Shown here one piece after another: positions 33,957-43,425 of a stretch of 64,000 nt of DNA. The notes under the pieces are model-generated. The model saw only the letters and a list, made by a program, of their open reading frames with translations, had not been told where the DNA came from and searched no databases. Origin of the DNA: CBIHON01 sp966211965 (lineage in GTDB: Bacteria > Pseudomonadota > Gammaproteobacteria > Burkholderiales > Burkholderiaceae_D); assembly GCA_966211965.1 (NCBI GenBank), contig CBIHON010000009.1, forward strand, positions 1 to 64,000. Direction: 5' to 3'. A program made the translations under genes and the position numbers. Every line of letters starts with the position of its first letter. Position 1 is the first letter of the stretch.

Positions 33957-34964
33957 TTAAGCGGATATTTTTTCCAAGCTTTTCAAAAAACGCTCGCATT
34001 CCGGCGGCAAAGGCGCATTCAGGGTGACCGGCTTGCCGGTTTCCGGATGCATGAAGGTGATCTGATGCGCATGCAGGAACATGCGCTTCAAGGCAACGCG
34101 CTCTCCCTCCGGCTTCTGCAACGCGCGGTTCAAGGCAAAATCGCCGTACTTGTCATCGCCTGCAATTGCAAATCCGCTGGAAGACAGATGCACTCTAATT
34201 TGGTGCGTTCTGCCGGTTTTCAACTCAGCTTCCAGCAAGGCAAACGACCGATATTTTTGCAGGAGATTGAACACGGTATGCGACGCCAAACCGTCCGACT
34301 GCACGCGTACCCGTCGTTCACCGTCCGGCGCATTGTACTTAAACAAAGGCAACTTGATGTGCTGCCGCGGATTTTGCCAGTCGCCGTGCACCAATACCAG
34401 ATAACGCTTGTCCAGCAACCCTTCGCGGATTTGTTCATGCAGATTGGTCAAGGCCGAACGTTTTTTGGCAAGCAATAAAATACCCGAGGTATCGCGGTCG
34501 AGCCGATGCACCAGTTCAAGAAACTTTGCCTGCGGCCGCGCCGCCCGTAATTGCTCGATCACGCCATAACTCACGCCGGAACCCCCATGCACCGCGATGC
34601 CGGCAGGCTTGTCGATGATGAGCAAGTGATTATCTTCCAGCAATATCTTGAATTCCGTACCTGGCGCTGTCTGCGCCGGTTTTTCGGCAAGCCGTACCGG
34701 CGGAATGCGGACTATGTCTCCCAGTTCCAGCCGATAAGTCTGGTCGATACGGCCCTTATTGACCCGCACTTCACCAGAACGCAAAACACGATAGATGTGA
34801 CTTTTCGGTACGCCTTTGCAGACACGCAATAAAAAATTGTCGATCCGCTGTCCTACCTCTTCATCGGAAATTGTGACGAGCTGAACCTGTGGAGGGACTT
34901 GCACCGGTTGGGAGGGAGATTGCCTTTCAGCCTCTTTCCCAGAAAATCTCGCTAAGTCCTTCAT
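33957..34964 (-). CDS. rluC: 23S rRNA pseudouridine synthase RluC
   Basis: RluC makes pseudouridines 955, 2504 and 2580 of 23S rRNA. The 335-residue protein has an S4 RNA-binding domain (RIDNFLLRVCKGVPKSHIYR) and the catalytic Asp in VHRLDRDTSGILLLAKK, followed by GRTHQIRVHL. It is encoded divergently from rne, as in many proteobacteria. Confidence 0.95.
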   Translation of the reverse strand: MKDLARFSGKEAERQSPSQPVQVPPQVQLVTISDEEVGQRIDNFLLRVCKGVPKSHIYRVLRSGEVRVNKGRIDQTYRLELGDIVRIPPVRLAEKPAQTAPGTEFKILLEDNHLLIIDKPAGIAVHGGSGVSYGVIEQLRAARPQAKFLELVHRLDRDTSGILLLAKKRSALTNLHEQIREGLLDKRYLVLVHGDWQNPRQHIKLPLFKYNAPDGERRVRVQSDGLASHTVFNLLQKYRSFALLEAELKTGRTHQIRVHLSSSGFAIAGDDKYGDFALNRALQKPEGERVALKRMFLHAHQITFMHPETGKPVTLNAPLPPECERFLKSLEKISA

Positions 34965-35547
34965 TTTGAATATATAATTGTTTCACAACGGTTACAAATC
35001 CGTTGGAGTGTAAGAATAAAAAGCACATTCTACACAGGGGCGTCTCCATCGGCCTCGCCAATTTGCAAATTCGATGGAAAAGATGTGTATGCATCATTCA
35101 TGCGCGAGTCAAGGTTGCACCGTTGTTGTAATCGGATAGCGCGCAAGAATGTTGGACCGGATTGATTGGATTGTTAAGGATAAAGTCCGGCGAGCTTGCT
35201 TGTTCAAGGCAAGCTCGCTGGTTGATGGTGTTGAAAGCTGTTTGCCGAATCTGCTAAACCCATGTTTTGTTTAGCTTAACCATTTGCTCATCGTCTGCGA
35301 TTGTAAATCTGCGCTTGAATCATCTGAGCTGCGCGGTGCAAGGCACGGGTGCACTCGGCATACCTGATCGACGCCATTCGCGCCAAGTTGCCGCACCAGT
35401 GCATTTGCACCGCTCTGCTGCACGCTAAGGCAATTCCCACCCGCCAAACACTCCGTTCCCGCGTACATCCCGGTACCCTTGCCATCTCCATTGGCGTTTT
35501 TGCCATGGACGGCATTAAAGATGGCCTACGAGCCGTGGAGTAAAAAA
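34965..35547 (+). promoter_or_regulatory. rne 5' leader with stable hairpins
   Basis: This 583-bp divergent interval holds no gene. Within the probable rne leader, GCGAGCTTGC/GCAAGCTCGC (35190-35218) forms a perfect 10-bp stem and GCTAAAC/GTTTAGC (35253-35275) a 7-bp stem. In enterobacteria the rne leader mediates autoregulation by RNase E cleavage; the same role here is inference. I could not fix the promoter. Confidence 0.5.
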
Positions 35548-38406
35548 ATGAAACGTATGTTGTTCAATGCCACGCAGCAGGAAGAATTGCGCGTGGCAAT
35601 TGTCGACGGGCAAAAGCTAATCGACATTGATATTGAAACCACCGGCCGCGAACAGCGCAAATCAAATATCTATAAAGGCGTCATCACCCGCATCGAGCCT
35701 TCGCTGGAAGCCTGTTTCGTCAATTACGGCGAGGAACGGCACGGCTTCCTTCCGTTCAAGGAAGTCGCTCGTTCATATTTCCGCGAAGGTGTCGATGTCC
35801 GTAACGCCTCGATCAAGGATGCGCTGCGCGAAGGCCAGGAAATCATGGTTCAGGTCGAGAAGGAAGAACGCGGCAATAAAGGTGCGGCCTTGACCTCCTT
35901 CATTTCGCTGGCTGGCCGTTACTTGGTCTTGATGCCCAATAATCCGCGTGGCGGCGGCGTATCGCGCCGAGTCGAAGGCGAAGATCGTCAGGAACTGCGC
36001 GAAACAATGGACAAGCTGGATTTGCCCAGCGGCATGTCGGTGATTGCGCGAACCGCAGGCATCGGCCGCAACGTCGATGAACTGCAGTGGGATTTGAACT
36101 ACCTGATGCAACTGTGGCGCGCGATCGAAGGCGCCGGCCAATCTTCCTCGGGCGCCTTCCTGATTTATCAGGAATCTTCCCTAGTAATCCGGGCGATTCG
36201 CGATTATTTCCAACCGGATATCGGCGAGATCCTGATCGACACCGACGATATTTATGAACAGGCTCAGCAGTTCATGAGCCACGTGATGCCGGACATGGTG
36301 CACCGGGTCAAACGCTACCGCGATGATGTGCCGCTGTTCTCTCGCTTTCAGATCGAACACCAGATCGAAACCGCCTATTCGCGCACTGTGCCCTTGCCTT
36401 CCGGCGGCGCAATCGTGATCGATCATACCGAGGCCTTGGTCTCGGTCGATGTCAACTCGGCACGTGCAACACGCGGTAGCGACATTGAAACAACCGCCTT
36501 CAACACCAACCTGGAAGCTGCGGACGAGGTTGCCCGTCAATTGCGCCTACGCGATCTGGGGGGGCTCATCGTAATCGACTTCATCGACATGGAAGTCGCC
36601 AAGAACCAGCGCGAAGTCGAAACCCGCTTGAAGGATGCACTGCATTATGACCGTGCCCGCGTGCAGATGGGCAAGATTTCCCGCTTTGGCTTGATGGAAT
36701 TGTCTCGCCAACGCCTGCGCCCATCGCTGTCCGAAGGCAGCCATGTGACTTGTCCGCGCTGCAACGGCACCGGCCATATCCGTGATACTGAATCCTCTGC
36801 CCTTCAGGTCCTGCGCATCATTCAGGAAGAGGCGATGAAAGAAAACTCAGCCTCGATCCATGTTCAGGCGCCGGTCGACGTTGCCGCCTTCCTGCTCAAT
36901 GAAAAGCGTGGCGAAATCCTTAAGATTGAAACCCGCCATCGCGTCGCAGTCATCCTGATTCCGAACAAGTATCTCGAAACACCTCACTACAAGCTTGAAC
37001 GCATCAAGCATGACGACGCACGTCTGGAAGAAATCCAGGCCAGCTACGACATGGCCGAGCAAGCCGATACCGACATCAGTTACAGCAAGCGCCAGAAAGA
37101 AGAGATCAAACCGCGCCAGGAAGCCATGGTCAAGGGAATTACGCCCGACCAGCCCGCCCCCGTTGTTGAACGCAAACCGGTCGAACCTGCACCATCCGTT
37201 CCGGTCCCTGTACTGGTGGCTCCCGCTGAAGAAGGTTTTTTCAGTAAAATTTTTGGTTTGTTCCGCAAGAAAGAAGTGGTGCCGGTCGCCGTTCCTGCTC
37301 CCGTGTTGCCGGAAGAAAAGCCACAGCACAATCGCGAGCGCAGTGAGCGCAATGGACGCGGACCGCGTGGCCGCAGCCGTGGCGGCCGCGGTGGCCGCGA
37401 GCGTACCGAGGAGCGCGACGGCGGGCGGTCCGAGGAAACGGTAAAACCGGTTCTAGCCGAAGTTGTGGAAGCAAAACCTGCACGTCCTCCACGCCCGCCG
37501 CGCGAGCCAAGGGAACCCCGTGAATCCAGGGAGCCGAGGGAGGTCAATGAAGGGCGCCAACGCAACGAGCGGCCTCCTCGCCCGCCGCGCGAAGAACGCA
37601 AGGAAATTCCGGCAGAGGCCAAAGCGGATGAAGCCTTGCTGGCGACAGGGACAGCTATTGCTTCCGCCGGCACTGCGGCAATAGCGCTCGCCCCGGCTGG
37701 GTTTGCCTCGGACGACGCGCATCAAATTATGGCAAACGGTCCCGAAGGCGAGAACGGCGAACAGAGTGAAGAGCAACGCCGCCGTCGCCGCCGTCGTGGC
37801 GGCCGCAATCGCAACCGTCGTGAACGTGAGAATGGTGAAGCCGGTGATTCCGGCAGCATGGTCGGCACAGTTGAAGAGGAATCGGTACAGGGCGAATTTT
37901 TCAGTACAGTCCCGACTCAAGCGGCTGTGATCGATGCTGCTTCTGCAACAGCGGATGCGCCAGTCGCCGCTGAAACCGCTAGCGTAACAGCGTTGCCGGC
38001 GGCAAATGCGGCGCCGATTGCTCTGCAACAAGTCCCGCAAGAACCGCAGGTGGTCGAATCTGCTCCGATTGTTCCTGTTGTTCCGGTTGCCACTGCTCAG
38101 TCCCCGGAAATCGTGGCGCCGCGTGCCGTATCGGAACCGCTTCCGCCGGTAGCCGTAGCCGTCTCTGCTCCAGCTCAACCAGCACCGGCTTCGGTCAAAA
38201 TAACGCCGGCTCCGATGCAATTGGAGGAATTAAGCCGTGTGCTTGCTTCCGCAGGCCTGACCCTTGCGACAACCGACCCGGAAAAACTCCGTGCCGCACA
38301 AGAAGCAACAGCAAAAATTATTGCTGTGCCACGTCAACCGCGTGAGCGCAAACCTCTGCCGCCGCAATCGAACGAACCGCTGGTTCAAGTCGAAACGCAG
38401 CGTTAA
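35548..38406 (+). CDS. rne: Ribonuclease E
   Basis: RNase E is the main endoribonuclease for mRNA decay and rRNA/tRNA processing. The 952-residue protein has the S1 domain (SNIYKGVITRIEPSLEACFV near residue 40), the DNase I-like catalytic domain with Asp in VSVDVNSARATRG and IVIDFIDME, and the zinc-link Cys pair in VTCPRCNGTGH. From about residue 500 the C-terminal half is disordered, with Arg-rich RNA-binding stretches (GRSRGGRGGR, RRRRRRGGRNR) and Pro/Ala-rich spacers that scaffold a degradosome. ATG 35548 has GGAG upstream and gives the conserved MKRMLFNATQQEELRVAIV start. Confidence 0.97.
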   Translation: MKRMLFNATQQEELRVAIVDGQKLIDIDIETTGREQRKSNIYKGVITRIEPSLEACFVNYGEERHGFLPFKEVARSYFREGVDVRNASIKDALREGQEIMVQVEKEERGNKGAALTSFISLAGRYLVLMPNNPRGGGVSRRVEGEDRQELRETMDKLDLPSGMSVIARTAGIGRNVDELQWDLNYLMQLWRAIEGAGQSSSGAFLIYQESSLVIRAIRDYFQPDIGEILIDTDDIYEQAQQFMSHVMPDMVHRVKRYRDDVPLFSRFQIEHQIETAYSRTVPLPSGGAIVIDHTEALVSVDVNSARATRGSDIETTAFNTNLEAADEVARQLRLRDLGGLIVIDFIDMEVAKNQREVETRLKDALHYDRARVQMGKISRFGLMELSRQRLRPSLSEGSHVTCPRCNGTGHIRDTESSALQVLRIIQEEAMKENSASIHVQAPVDVAAFLLNEKRGEILKIETRHRVAVILIPNKYLETPHYKLERIKHDDARLEEIQASYDMAEQADTDISYSKRQKEEIKPRQEAMVKGITPDQPAPVVERKPVEPAPSVPVPVLVAPAEEGFFSKIFGLFRKKEVVPVAVPAPVLPEEKPQHNRERSERNGRGPRGRSRGGRGGRERTEERDGGRSEETVKPVLAEVVEAKPARPPRPPREPREPRESREPREVNEGRQRNERPPRPPREERKEIPAEAKADEALLATGTAIASAGTAAIALAPAGFASDDAHQIMANGPEGENGEQSEEQRRRRRRRGGRNRNRRERENGEAGDSGSMVGTVEEESVQGEFFSTVPTQAAVIDAASATADAPVAAETASVTALPAANAAPIALQQVPQEPQVVESAPIVPVVPVATAQSPEIVAPRAVSEPLPPVAVAVSAPAQPAPASVKITPAPMQLEELSRVLASAGLTLATTDPEKLRAAQEATAKIIAVPRQPRERKPLPPQSNEPLVQVETQR

Positions 38407-38472
38407 TCTGCCTCGCCTTCTCCGAGGGACACCAGGGAAGGCGATAGGGATCAAAAAGAAAGTGTTGCTCCA

Positions 38473-38507
38473 ATGCCGCTCAGTTGAAAACTAAGCGGCA
38501 TTTTTCA
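38473..38507 (+). terminator. Rho-independent terminator of rne
   Basis: ATGCCGCT (38473-38480) pairs with AGCGGCAT (38494-38501), followed by TTTTCATTTTT. It lies 66 bp after the rne stop codon and separates it from the convergent glycan island. Confidence 0.75.
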
Positions 38508-38596
38508 TTTTTCAGATAGCTGCCCTTGCCTGGCATAGATGATGAGCGGTGAGCTGCACCGTCGATGCATCGTGATTCTCGATTCAGCTTCCGTTT

Positions 38597-40765
38597 TCAG
38601 GGTGATTGATTGGCAGCACGCCAAATCGCAAACATTTCCTTGTAGGCCGCCTCGACTTTCCGCGCAAACGCCGGTGCATTCATCAAGGCGCCGCCTTCCA
38701 TTTCGGCGCGTAATCCCATCCTTAGCGCCGCCAGCTTGGGCAAATCTGACGCCAAGGCAACAGCCTTTTCCACGTACTCGTCCTCGTTGCAAGCAATCCA
38801 CTCCCGATGTCCTGCTCCTTCCAGTATCGAACTGCCCAACCGTCCGACACTAGGCCGTCCCGCAAGACTGACGTAGGGCACTCCCATGTACAGGCATTCA
38901 AACAGCGTCGTGCCGGAATTGTGAGGGAAACAATCAAGGCCGATGTCCATGCCTCGCAATACGTCCCACGGAGGACTCTGGAAGCCGATTTCAAGCCGCT
39001 CCGGCGCAATGCCATAGGCGGCGAACTTCGCGGCCAAGGCATTCTGCATGGACGTCTCTTTGAAATTCTCGCTATTCACCACCAGCCGCGAACCTGCAAC
39101 GCGCTTGAGAATTTCCGACCATACCCGAATCGAGCGATAGTTGATCCGCACGGCCCGCGTCAGCATGCCGAAGGTGACATAACCCCGTTCCATCGCCGGC
39201 AAGGGGCTCACTGGTCCCATTCCCTCAGCAGGAAGATAGGTATAGCCCGGCGTCGCCAGCCGCCAGGGTTGCTCTGAAAACAGCCCCTCGCTGCCGGCCG
39301 GCGCACTGGTGAAATCAGTCAGGAGATAATCCACCGCGGTCAGCCCGGTCGTATAGCCGTATCCCAGCCAGGACAGCGACACCGGGGCGGGTTTGCGGGC
39401 AAATACACCTAGCCGGTTTCTGGCGGTATGTCCGGCAAGATCCACCAGAATGTCGATACCATCGGCGCGGATGCGTTCCGCCAAAACCGCGTCGCTCATC
39501 CCCTTCGTCGCGACCCAATGATCCACATATCGCTTGTAGCGTTCGGTCGCCGCATCCTCCTTCGACAACTCGGCATAAGCCACCACTTCCAGCACTGTTT
39601 TGTCGTGGTGAGCAAGCAGTGGTTCCAGAAAAAAGCGGACCGCGTGATTGCAAAAATCCGGCGATACATATCCCACTTTCAGACGGCGCTTCGCGTTCGT
39701 ATCGTTATCGTGAGGGCGCCATTGCGCTCGCAGCGGCAAGCCAAACCGTGCGTCGTATTCGCGATAAGCCTCGAAAATCTCTTCGGCGCTCTTGTCTGCC
39801 TGGTAGTTCAGGGTGAAAAGCAGATTACCGTAGGCATCTTCGTAATCCGGACTGATTTCCAAAGCTTGCCGAAAACAGGCTTCCGCCTCGCTCAGGCGGC
39901 CCTGAGCCAGCAAAACGCCACCCAGATCATTGTGCGCGGCAGGATCATTCGGCGTTATCGCCAGTGCCTGCCGAAAGTGCGTTTCAGCCTCCAACTTGCG
40001 TCCCAATTCAGAAAGAATGTAAGCAAGATTGCTATGTACTTCACCATCATCCGGTGACAGTTCAGCTGATTTTTGTACGTACTCTAATGCCTCTTCCAAT
40101 CGCTTTTGATGTACAGCCACGCCTCCAAGCGCTTTCCAGCCAAGGCCGTGCCGGGGAAAGCGCAGCGTCAGCGAGCGGGCCAGCGCTTCAACCTCGTCAA
40201 GCCTGCCCTGTCCATAAAATCCCATCAGGGCTTCAATCTCCTGCGGGCTTGGCGCGATTTCGTGCTGCGAGCTCGCAGATGGTCCGGATATGCTCTGCTC
40301 CGCAACGGCCGGCCCGCTTGGCTCATCGTTTGCAAGGTCCGGATGCCGGCCCGTGGCCTCTTCTTGCGCAGCGTGCAAAACAGGCTTCGCAAGCCGCTCC
40401 GCCAACGCTTCCGCCGCAATGCCCTGCAAACCATGTTTCCTGCCCAGCGCCAGCACTTGCCGCGCCGCCTCCGCGCGTCCGGCCTGGATCAGCGTTTCGA
40501 TGTAACTCAGCCAATGATGAGGCTGCTCGGGCGACGCCTGCAGCGCAGTTTCGAAATAAGGCAAGGCGGCCACTGCTTGTCCGCACTGCACCGCCAGCAC
40601 GCCCATATTGTGATTGGCATCCGGATGCCTCGGCTGGGCTAACAGAATCGTCCGGTAGAGCGCTTCGGCTTCCTGCAACCGGCCGGCCTGATGATGGCTC
40701 AGCGCTTCTTGCAGGTCCCTTTCCAGCATTGGATCGGAGAATGGCGGCGGGAGGGACGCAGTCAT
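38597..40765 (-). CDS. TPR / O-GlcNAc transferase-like (SPINDLY) protein 1
   Basis: The 722-residue protein has N-terminal tetratricopeptide repeats (HQAGRLQEAEALYRTILL, PDANHNMGVLAVQCGQ, and a second block at about residues 170-330) and a C-terminal family-41 glycosyltransferase domain. Conserved motifs are DLAGHTARNRLGVFARKPAP, LSWLGYGYTTGL and LDCFPHNSGTTLFECLYMGV. Such enzymes transfer sugars to Ser/Thr of cytoplasmic proteins, and bacterial members near flagellar loci can glycosylate flagellin. ATG 40765 was chosen over a longer frame running into the adenylation gene. It is last in the minus-strand run starting with the carrier protein. Its catalytic domain is closer to copy 3 than copy 2. 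The acceptor is inferred. Confidence 0.88.
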   Translation of the reverse strand: MTASLPPPFSDPMLERDLQEALSHHQAGRLQEAEALYRTILLAQPRHPDANHNMGVLAVQCGQAVAALPYFETALQASPEQPHHWLSYIETLIQAGRAEAARQVLALGRKHGLQGIAAEALAERLAKPVLHAAQEEATGRHPDLANDEPSGPAVAEQSISGPSASSQHEIAPSPQEIEALMGFYGQGRLDEVEALARSLTLRFPRHGLGWKALGGVAVHQKRLEEALEYVQKSAELSPDDGEVHSNLAYILSELGRKLEAETHFRQALAITPNDPAAHNDLGGVLLAQGRLSEAEACFRQALEISPDYEDAYGNLLFTLNYQADKSAEEIFEAYREYDARFGLPLRAQWRPHDNDTNAKRRLKVGYVSPDFCNHAVRFFLEPLLAHHDKTVLEVVAYAELSKEDAATERYKRYVDHWVATKGMSDAVLAERIRADGIDILVDLAGHTARNRLGVFARKPAPVSLSWLGYGYTTGLTAVDYLLTDFTSAPAGSEGLFSEQPWRLATPGYTYLPAEGMGPVSPLPAMERGYVTFGMLTRAVRINYRSIRVWSEILKRVAGSRLVVNSENFKETSMQNALAAKFAAYGIAPERLEIGFQSPPWDVLRGMDIGLDCFPHNSGTTLFECLYMGVPYVSLAGRPSVGRLGSSILEGAGHREWIACNEDEYVEKAVALASDLPKLAALRMGLRAEMEGGALMNAPAFARKVEAAYKEMFAIWRAANQSP

Positions 40766-40776
40766 GATAGTCGAGA

Positions 40777-42312
40777 TCAAATGGCACTGGCCTGCAAAGC
40801 CACGCGATCGATTTTTCCATTCGCGTTCTTCGGCAGCATGTCTAGGATGGTGAGGCGCCGCGGCACCATGTAAGGCGGCACGATCGCAGCGATCTGACGC
40901 AGCAATTCTTCCGGCGATGCCGGCGCACTCGTCGCCGCAAAGGCGAGTATCTGCCCCAGTCCATCGGAGAATTTCTTGTAGATCACCGCGCATTCCATCA
41001 CGCCGGCCAAGGTGCCGAGCGCTGCCTCGATCTCTTCCAGTTCGATACGATAGCCCATGTGCTTGATCTGGAAATCCGCGCGGCCCTTGAAATGCAGCCA
41101 GCCGCGTGCATCCTTGCGCACGATGTCGCCGGTCCGGTAGCCGACATCCGCATAACATGAATGACGCGGATTCTGGATAAAGGCGCCGGCGCTGCGCTGC
41201 GGATCGTTGTAGTAACCGAGCCCGACTTGCGGACCGCGTAAAAACAACTCTCCGCAGTCCTGATCCGCATCGTCCACCGGCAGGATTTCAAAATCGAAAT
41301 TCTGCGCCAGCAAGCCGAGAGGTGCGAGGCTTCGCATGTCCTCGAAATCATCAGTACTAACAGTGTGCGCAGAGCAGATGCAGGTGCATTCCGTCGGCCC
41401 ATAAACGTTCTCCAGTTCCGCGCGCTTGCCGAACAGGTCGTAGAGCTGGCGCAGCCTGCCTTTGGGAAAACCTTCGCCGCCGAAGATGATCTTGCGAATT
41501 GCCGGAAAATCCGAGGGGGTCAGCGCGCGCGTCGTCAGCAAATAAACCAACAAGGATGGCACCGAGAACCACAGCGTGCAGCCCGCCTCGTTGATCAGCC
41601 GAACCAGCAGGCGTGTATCGCGCACCTGTTCGACGGTAACCGGCACCAGCGTGGCGCCGGAAAAGACCGCCGAATAGAAATCGAATACCGAGTTATCAAA
41701 ATAAATCGGATTGACGTTGGTCAGCACGTCCTCGTGCGTAATGCCGAAACGCTCTCTGGTCCAGGCAATGAACCAGAGCAGGTTCGCATGCGACATCACG
41801 GCGCCCTTCGGCATCCCGGTGGAGCCGGAGGTGAACATGATGTAGGCCGGCGAAGCGCCGCCGATCGAGCAGCGGTCCGGTAGTGCCGGCATGTCGGTCA
41901 GATCAGGCAAATCACGCAAATGCAGGATGTCGCAATATTCTCCGGCTTCGAATGCCGCCTTGAACGGGAGCTCCGGAAACGCGTTGATGACCAAGCGTGG
42001 CCGACAGGTGTCGATGATCTTGCGCAGCCGTTCCCACGGGCTGTCTGGGTCAAGATTGGTATAGAGAATGCCGAGACGCAGGCAGGCAAGCATGGAGGCA
42101 AAGGCCGCCGGCGACTTGTCGTGCAACATCGCAGCCACCTGTCCCGGACGCAGGCCCAAGGCCCATAAAGCGGCTGCGATGCGGTCAGCCAGCGCACTCA
42201 ACTCGCGATAGCTGAAGCGCTCCCCGCTGGCCGGGTACAACAGTGCGATGCGATCCGCATGCCGCTGCACGATTTCATCGAAAGCAAGGCCGAGGTTGGA
42301 GACGAAAGTCAT
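40777..42312 (-). CDS. Adenylation enzyme (AMP-dependent ligase)
   Basis: This 511-residue ANL-superfamily enzyme activates a carboxylic or amino acid as acyl-AMP. Visible core motifs are MFTSGSTGMPKGAVMSH (A3), NVYGPTECTC (A5), YRTGDIVRKD (A7), GRADFQIKHMGYRIELEEIE (A8) and LPKNANGKIDR (A10 with the catalytic Lys). The layout resembles DltA and stand-alone NRPS adenylation domains rather than fatty-acyl-CoA ligases. A carrier protein and a ketoreductase are encoded just upstream, so it probably loads that carrier. The substrate is unknown. ATG 42312 gives MTFVSNLGLAFDEIVQRH; the frame extends further but only over the SDR gene. Confidence 0.88.
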   Translation of the reverse strand: MTFVSNLGLAFDEIVQRHADRIALLYPASGERFSYRELSALADRIAAALWALGLRPGQVAAMLHDKSPAAFASMLACLRLGILYTNLDPDSPWERLRKIIDTCRPRLVINAFPELPFKAAFEAGEYCDILHLRDLPDLTDMPALPDRCSIGGASPAYIMFTSGSTGMPKGAVMSHANLLWFIAWTRERFGITHEDVLTNVNPIYFDNSVFDFYSAVFSGATLVPVTVEQVRDTRLLVRLINEAGCTLWFSVPSLLVYLLTTRALTPSDFPAIRKIIFGGEGFPKGRLRQLYDLFGKRAELENVYGPTECTCICSAHTVSTDDFEDMRSLAPLGLLAQNFDFEILPVDDADQDCGELFLRGPQVGLGYYNDPQRSAGAFIQNPRHSCYADVGYRTGDIVRKDARGWLHFKGRADFQIKHMGYRIELEEIEAALGTLAGVMECAVIYKKFSDGLGQILAFAATSAPASPEELLRQIAAIVPPYMVPRRLTILDMLPKNANGKIDRVALQASAI

Positions 42313-42326
42313 GACGGCATCCGTTT

Positions 42327-43079
42327 TCAAAGCACCAGGCCGCCGTCCACCTCCAGCACGGTCCCGGTCAGGTAGTCGTTCTCGATGACATGGCGCACCG
42401 CAAGAAAAATGGACTCGAGATCGCCCAGGCGGCGCAAGGGAATCTGCTGCTGCAAACGGCTTACGGCAGCTTCGCTGAGTGCGGCGCGGGTGGAAGGCGT
42501 ATCGATGAATCCAGGCGCAATCGCGGCAAAGCGCAGGCCCATTCCCCCCAATTCCTTGGCCCAGGTCCGAGTCAGCGCGTTCACACCGGCCTTGGCTGCC
42601 GAATATGCGGATTGGCCGGCATTGCCGTTGGCGGAAATGGAACTGATGGAAATGACGACGCCCTTGCGGCGCTTTGCAAGCATCCTGTCCACGACGCGGC
42701 TGGAGACGAAAAAGACCGAATCCAGATCGGCCGCTAGCACCCGCCGCCACGATTCGCGCGAATGCACGCGGTCATCGCGAGACAGCATGTTGACCAGCGG
42801 TTCACTGTGGATGATGCCCGCATTGTTGATCAGCACGTCCGCCTCGAAACCGGCATCGAACACTGCCTGCAGCACCGTATCGACAGCCTCGGGGTCGGTG
42901 ACATCGCAAGGCCAGGCCGTGACGCGGCCTTCGCTTGCCTCGCGCAATTCGGCGCACAGCGTCTCGTCCTGTTCCAGTACGCAGACGGAGGCCGACTCCG
43001 CATCCAGCCGGTCGACCAGATAACGGCCGATGCCCCGGCCGCCGCCCGTCACCAATACGCAGGAGCCTGCAATTTTCAT
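42327..43079 (-). CDS. Short-chain dehydrogenase / 3-oxoacyl-ACP reductase-like
   Basis: The 250-residue SDR has the cofactor loop LVTGGGRGIGRYLVDRL, LINNAGIIHSEPL, catalytic Ser in VVISISSISANGNAG and YSAAKAGVNAL (Tyr/Lys). It is a FabG paralogue distinct from the housekeeping fabG at 25089-25835. It overlaps the carrier-protein stop by 4 bp and precedes the adenylation gene by 14 bp, so the three form one module. A likely role is reducing a carrier-bound 3-oxoacyl group to 3-hydroxyacyl for glycan acylation, by analogy with the ACP/reductase pairs of Pseudomonas flagellin glycosylation islands. Confidence 0.88.
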   Translation of the reverse strand: MKIAGSCVLVTGGGRGIGRYLVDRLDAESASVCVLEQDETLCAELREASEGRVTAWPCDVTDPEAVDTVLQAVFDAGFEADVLINNAGIIHSEPLVNMLSRDDRVHSRESWRRVLAADLDSVFFVSSRVVDRMLAKRRKGVVISISSISANGNAGQSAYSAAKAGVNALTRTWAKELGGMGLRFAAIAPGFIDTPSTRAALSEAAVSRLQQQIPLRRLGDLESIFLAVRHVIENDYLTGTVLEVDGGLVL

Positions 43080-43303
43080 GGCGCGGCGCCATGCGCGCGC
43101 AAGGCGCTTCGTGCGGCTCCGACCGATTTCATATCCGCTATTTCGTCGCTGGTAAGCTGGATCTGATAGGCGTCCTCAAGCCGGGTGATCAGCATCATGT
43201 GCGCCAATGAATCCCAGCTCGGGATATCGCTCAGCACGAGGCCATCCACGACAGCAGATTCCGGTATGGCAAACACTTCCGCAAAAATTTTTTCTATCGA
43301 CAT
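43076..43303 (-). CDS. Island acyl carrier protein
   Basis: This 75-residue protein has the phosphopantetheine attachment motif PSWDSLAHMMLITRLEDAY, with the DSL serine followed by the family's hydrophobic helix. It differs from housekeeping AcpP in having PSWDSL instead of GADSLD. ATG 43303 gives the normal length; an upstream ATG at 43372 would add 23 unconserved residues. First gene of the carrier-SDR-ligase module. Confidence 0.85.
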   Translation of the reverse strand: MSIEKIFAEVFAIPESAVVDGLVLSDIPSWDSLAHMMLITRLEDAYQIQLTSDEIADMKSVGAARSALRAHGAAP

Positions 43304-43347
43304 GTCTGTTTTCTTGTAGAGCACGTACAAAGTGTCATGATAGTAGG

Positions 43348-43364
43348 ATGGGTGAAACCCATCA
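43348..43364. repeat. Small hairpin upstream of the carrier-protein gene
   Basis: GATGGGT and ACCCATC form a perfect 7-bp stem around GAA, preceded by GTAG. GTAGGATGGGT-like runs are common in repetitive intergenic sequences of proteobacteria. Confidence 0.4.
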
Positions 43365-43425
43365 TCGAGCATCGAAGAAAAACGAGGGATTTTTCCTCAC
43401 TGTTCCTTGGCTCGCTGATATCCAT

